From Corynebacterium sp. (lineage in GTDB: Bacteria; Actinomycetota; Actinomycetes; Mycobacteriales; Mycobacteriaceae), in the NCBI GenBank assembly GCA_030450335.1, contig JAKDIS010000130.1, positions 1 through 6,424 of the forward strand: DNA of 6,424 nt, read 5' to 3'. Under the pieces are notes generated by a model. It saw nothing but the letters and a program-made list of their open reading frames with translations, was not told the origin of the DNA and did not search any database. Made by a program: the position numbers and the translations under genes. This document shows positions 6,278-6,424 of this stretch, in pieces. Position 1 is the stretch's first letter. Each line of letters starts with the position of its first letter.

Positions 6278-6291
6278 GGAGTTTGTACTCC
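6278..6291. promoter_or_regulatory. Inverted repeat and -10-like element before the FNT gene
   Basis: GGAGT (6278-6282) and ACTCC (6287-6291) are perfect 5-bp arms around a 4-nt loop, ending 2 bp before the FNT start codon. Read on the minus strand it contains TACAAA (6287-6282), a weak -10-like hexamer 6 nt before the ATG, so the gene could also be leaderless. If transcription instead starts further upstream, the same repeat in mRNA would pair the only GGAG available as a ribosome binding site. I cannot decide between the two readings. Confidence 0.35.
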
Positions 6292-6306
6292 AGCACCGGG
6301 GACCGG

Positions 6307-6355
6307 GTTGACCGGCACACCTGCGTTCACCTGCAAAAGCAGGACGTTGACCTGC
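6307..6355. repeat. Phased short repeats upstream of the FNT gene
   Basis: ACCTGC occurs at 6319-6324, 6329-6334 and 6350-6355, with starts 10 and 21 bp apart, close to whole helical turns. A reverse copy, GCAGG (6339-6343), makes the hairpin CCTGC-AAAA-GCAGG with the second copy. The 11-mers CGTTCACCTGC (6324-6334) and CGTTGACCTGC (6345-6355) match at 10 of 11 bases, 21 bp apart, and GTTGACC recurs at 6307-6313. Same-face spacing upstream of a gene suggests repeated binding sites for one regulator, which I cannot name. Confidence 0.5.
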
Positions 6356-6382
6356 AGCCCGCGTCGTGGCGATCGGTGACGC

Positions 6383-6396
6383 CGAACGACCGTTCG
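6383..6396. promoter_or_regulatory. 14-bp palindrome resembling a LexA/SOS box
   Basis: CGAACGACCGTTCG is a perfect inverted repeat (6-bp arms, 2-bp centre). It has the CGAAC-N4-GTTCG form of Gram-positive LexA boxes and agrees with the actinobacterial TCGAAC-N4-GTTCGA consensus except for the outermost base on each side. TetR-type operators can look the same. It lies 108 bp upstream of the FNT start and 28 bp from the window edge, so it may well serve a rightward gene outside the window. The 8-bp palindrome GTAGCTAC (6396-6403) adjoins it. Confidence 0.45.
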
Positions 6397-6424
6397 TAGC
6401 TACCGGCCCGCAGCCGCCCCCGTG

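Noticed and set aside
6276..6320. Longer FNT start at GTG 6320, adding 15 residues
   Set aside because: The added residues have no family similarity, and the region carries promoter-like and repeat elements. ATG 6275 gives the typical length.
1..6424. CRISPR arrays, tRNA or rRNA genes, insertion sequences and phage genes
   Set aside because: I found no spaced direct-repeat array, no cloverleaf-like or rRNA segment, and no transposase or integrase motifs on either strand. The window is ordinary metabolic chromosome.

Overview
This window is a high-GC (roughly 70 % by eye) actinobacterial chromosome segment. The composition, the frequent GTG starts, the leaderless-looking promoters and the protein sequences point to a Corynebacterium or close relative; the genus is an inference. 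Almost all of it is a molybdenum cofactor (Moco) biosynthesis locus made of two divergent, tightly packed operons, followed by a formate/nitrite-type channel gene.

Layout. Positions 1-111 hold no gene I can support. A leftward operon runs from 3241 down to 112: moaC, a mog/moaB-type molybdopterin adenylyltransferase, moaE, a moeB-rhodanese fusion, and a flavin-binding PNPOx-like protein of unknown role. Each gene overlaps the next by 4 or 8 nt, and two or three of the downstream genes start with GTG inside a GTGA stop/start overlap. A rightward operon runs from 3277 to 5399: moaD, a mobA-like nucleotidyltransferase and moeA, with a 0-nt junction and then a 4-nt ATGA overlap. Only 35 bp separate the two operons. 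That gap carries a -10-like hexamer for each direction, placed so that both mRNAs would begin at or next to their ATG codons (leaderless). An FNT-family channel gene lies convergent to moeA with a 12-bp gap spanned by an imperfect hairpin. Its upstream region (6276-6424) holds phased short repeats and a 14-bp palindrome that resembles an actinobacterial LexA (SOS) box.

How the genes work together. MoaC completes cyclic pyranopterin monophosphate (cPMP). MoeB-rhodanese activates and sulfurates the C-terminal Gly-Gly of MoaD. MoaD and MoaE form molybdopterin synthase. The Mog-type protein adenylates molybdopterin, MoeA inserts molybdate, and the MobA-like protein attaches a nucleotide, probably GMP. 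Moco synthesis after the first step is thus covered. MoaA (GTP 3',8-cyclase), molybdate uptake genes and any molybdoenzyme are absent and must lie elsewhere. The FNT channel fits a formate dehydrogenase or nitrate reductase context, but that link is inference.

No wholly new system is evident. The points most worth a second look are the face-to-face leaderless promoters, the SOS-box-like palindrome near the right edge, the phased repeats upstream of the channel gene, the changed active-site motifs in MoeA, and the coupling of an uncharacterised flavoprotein to moeB.
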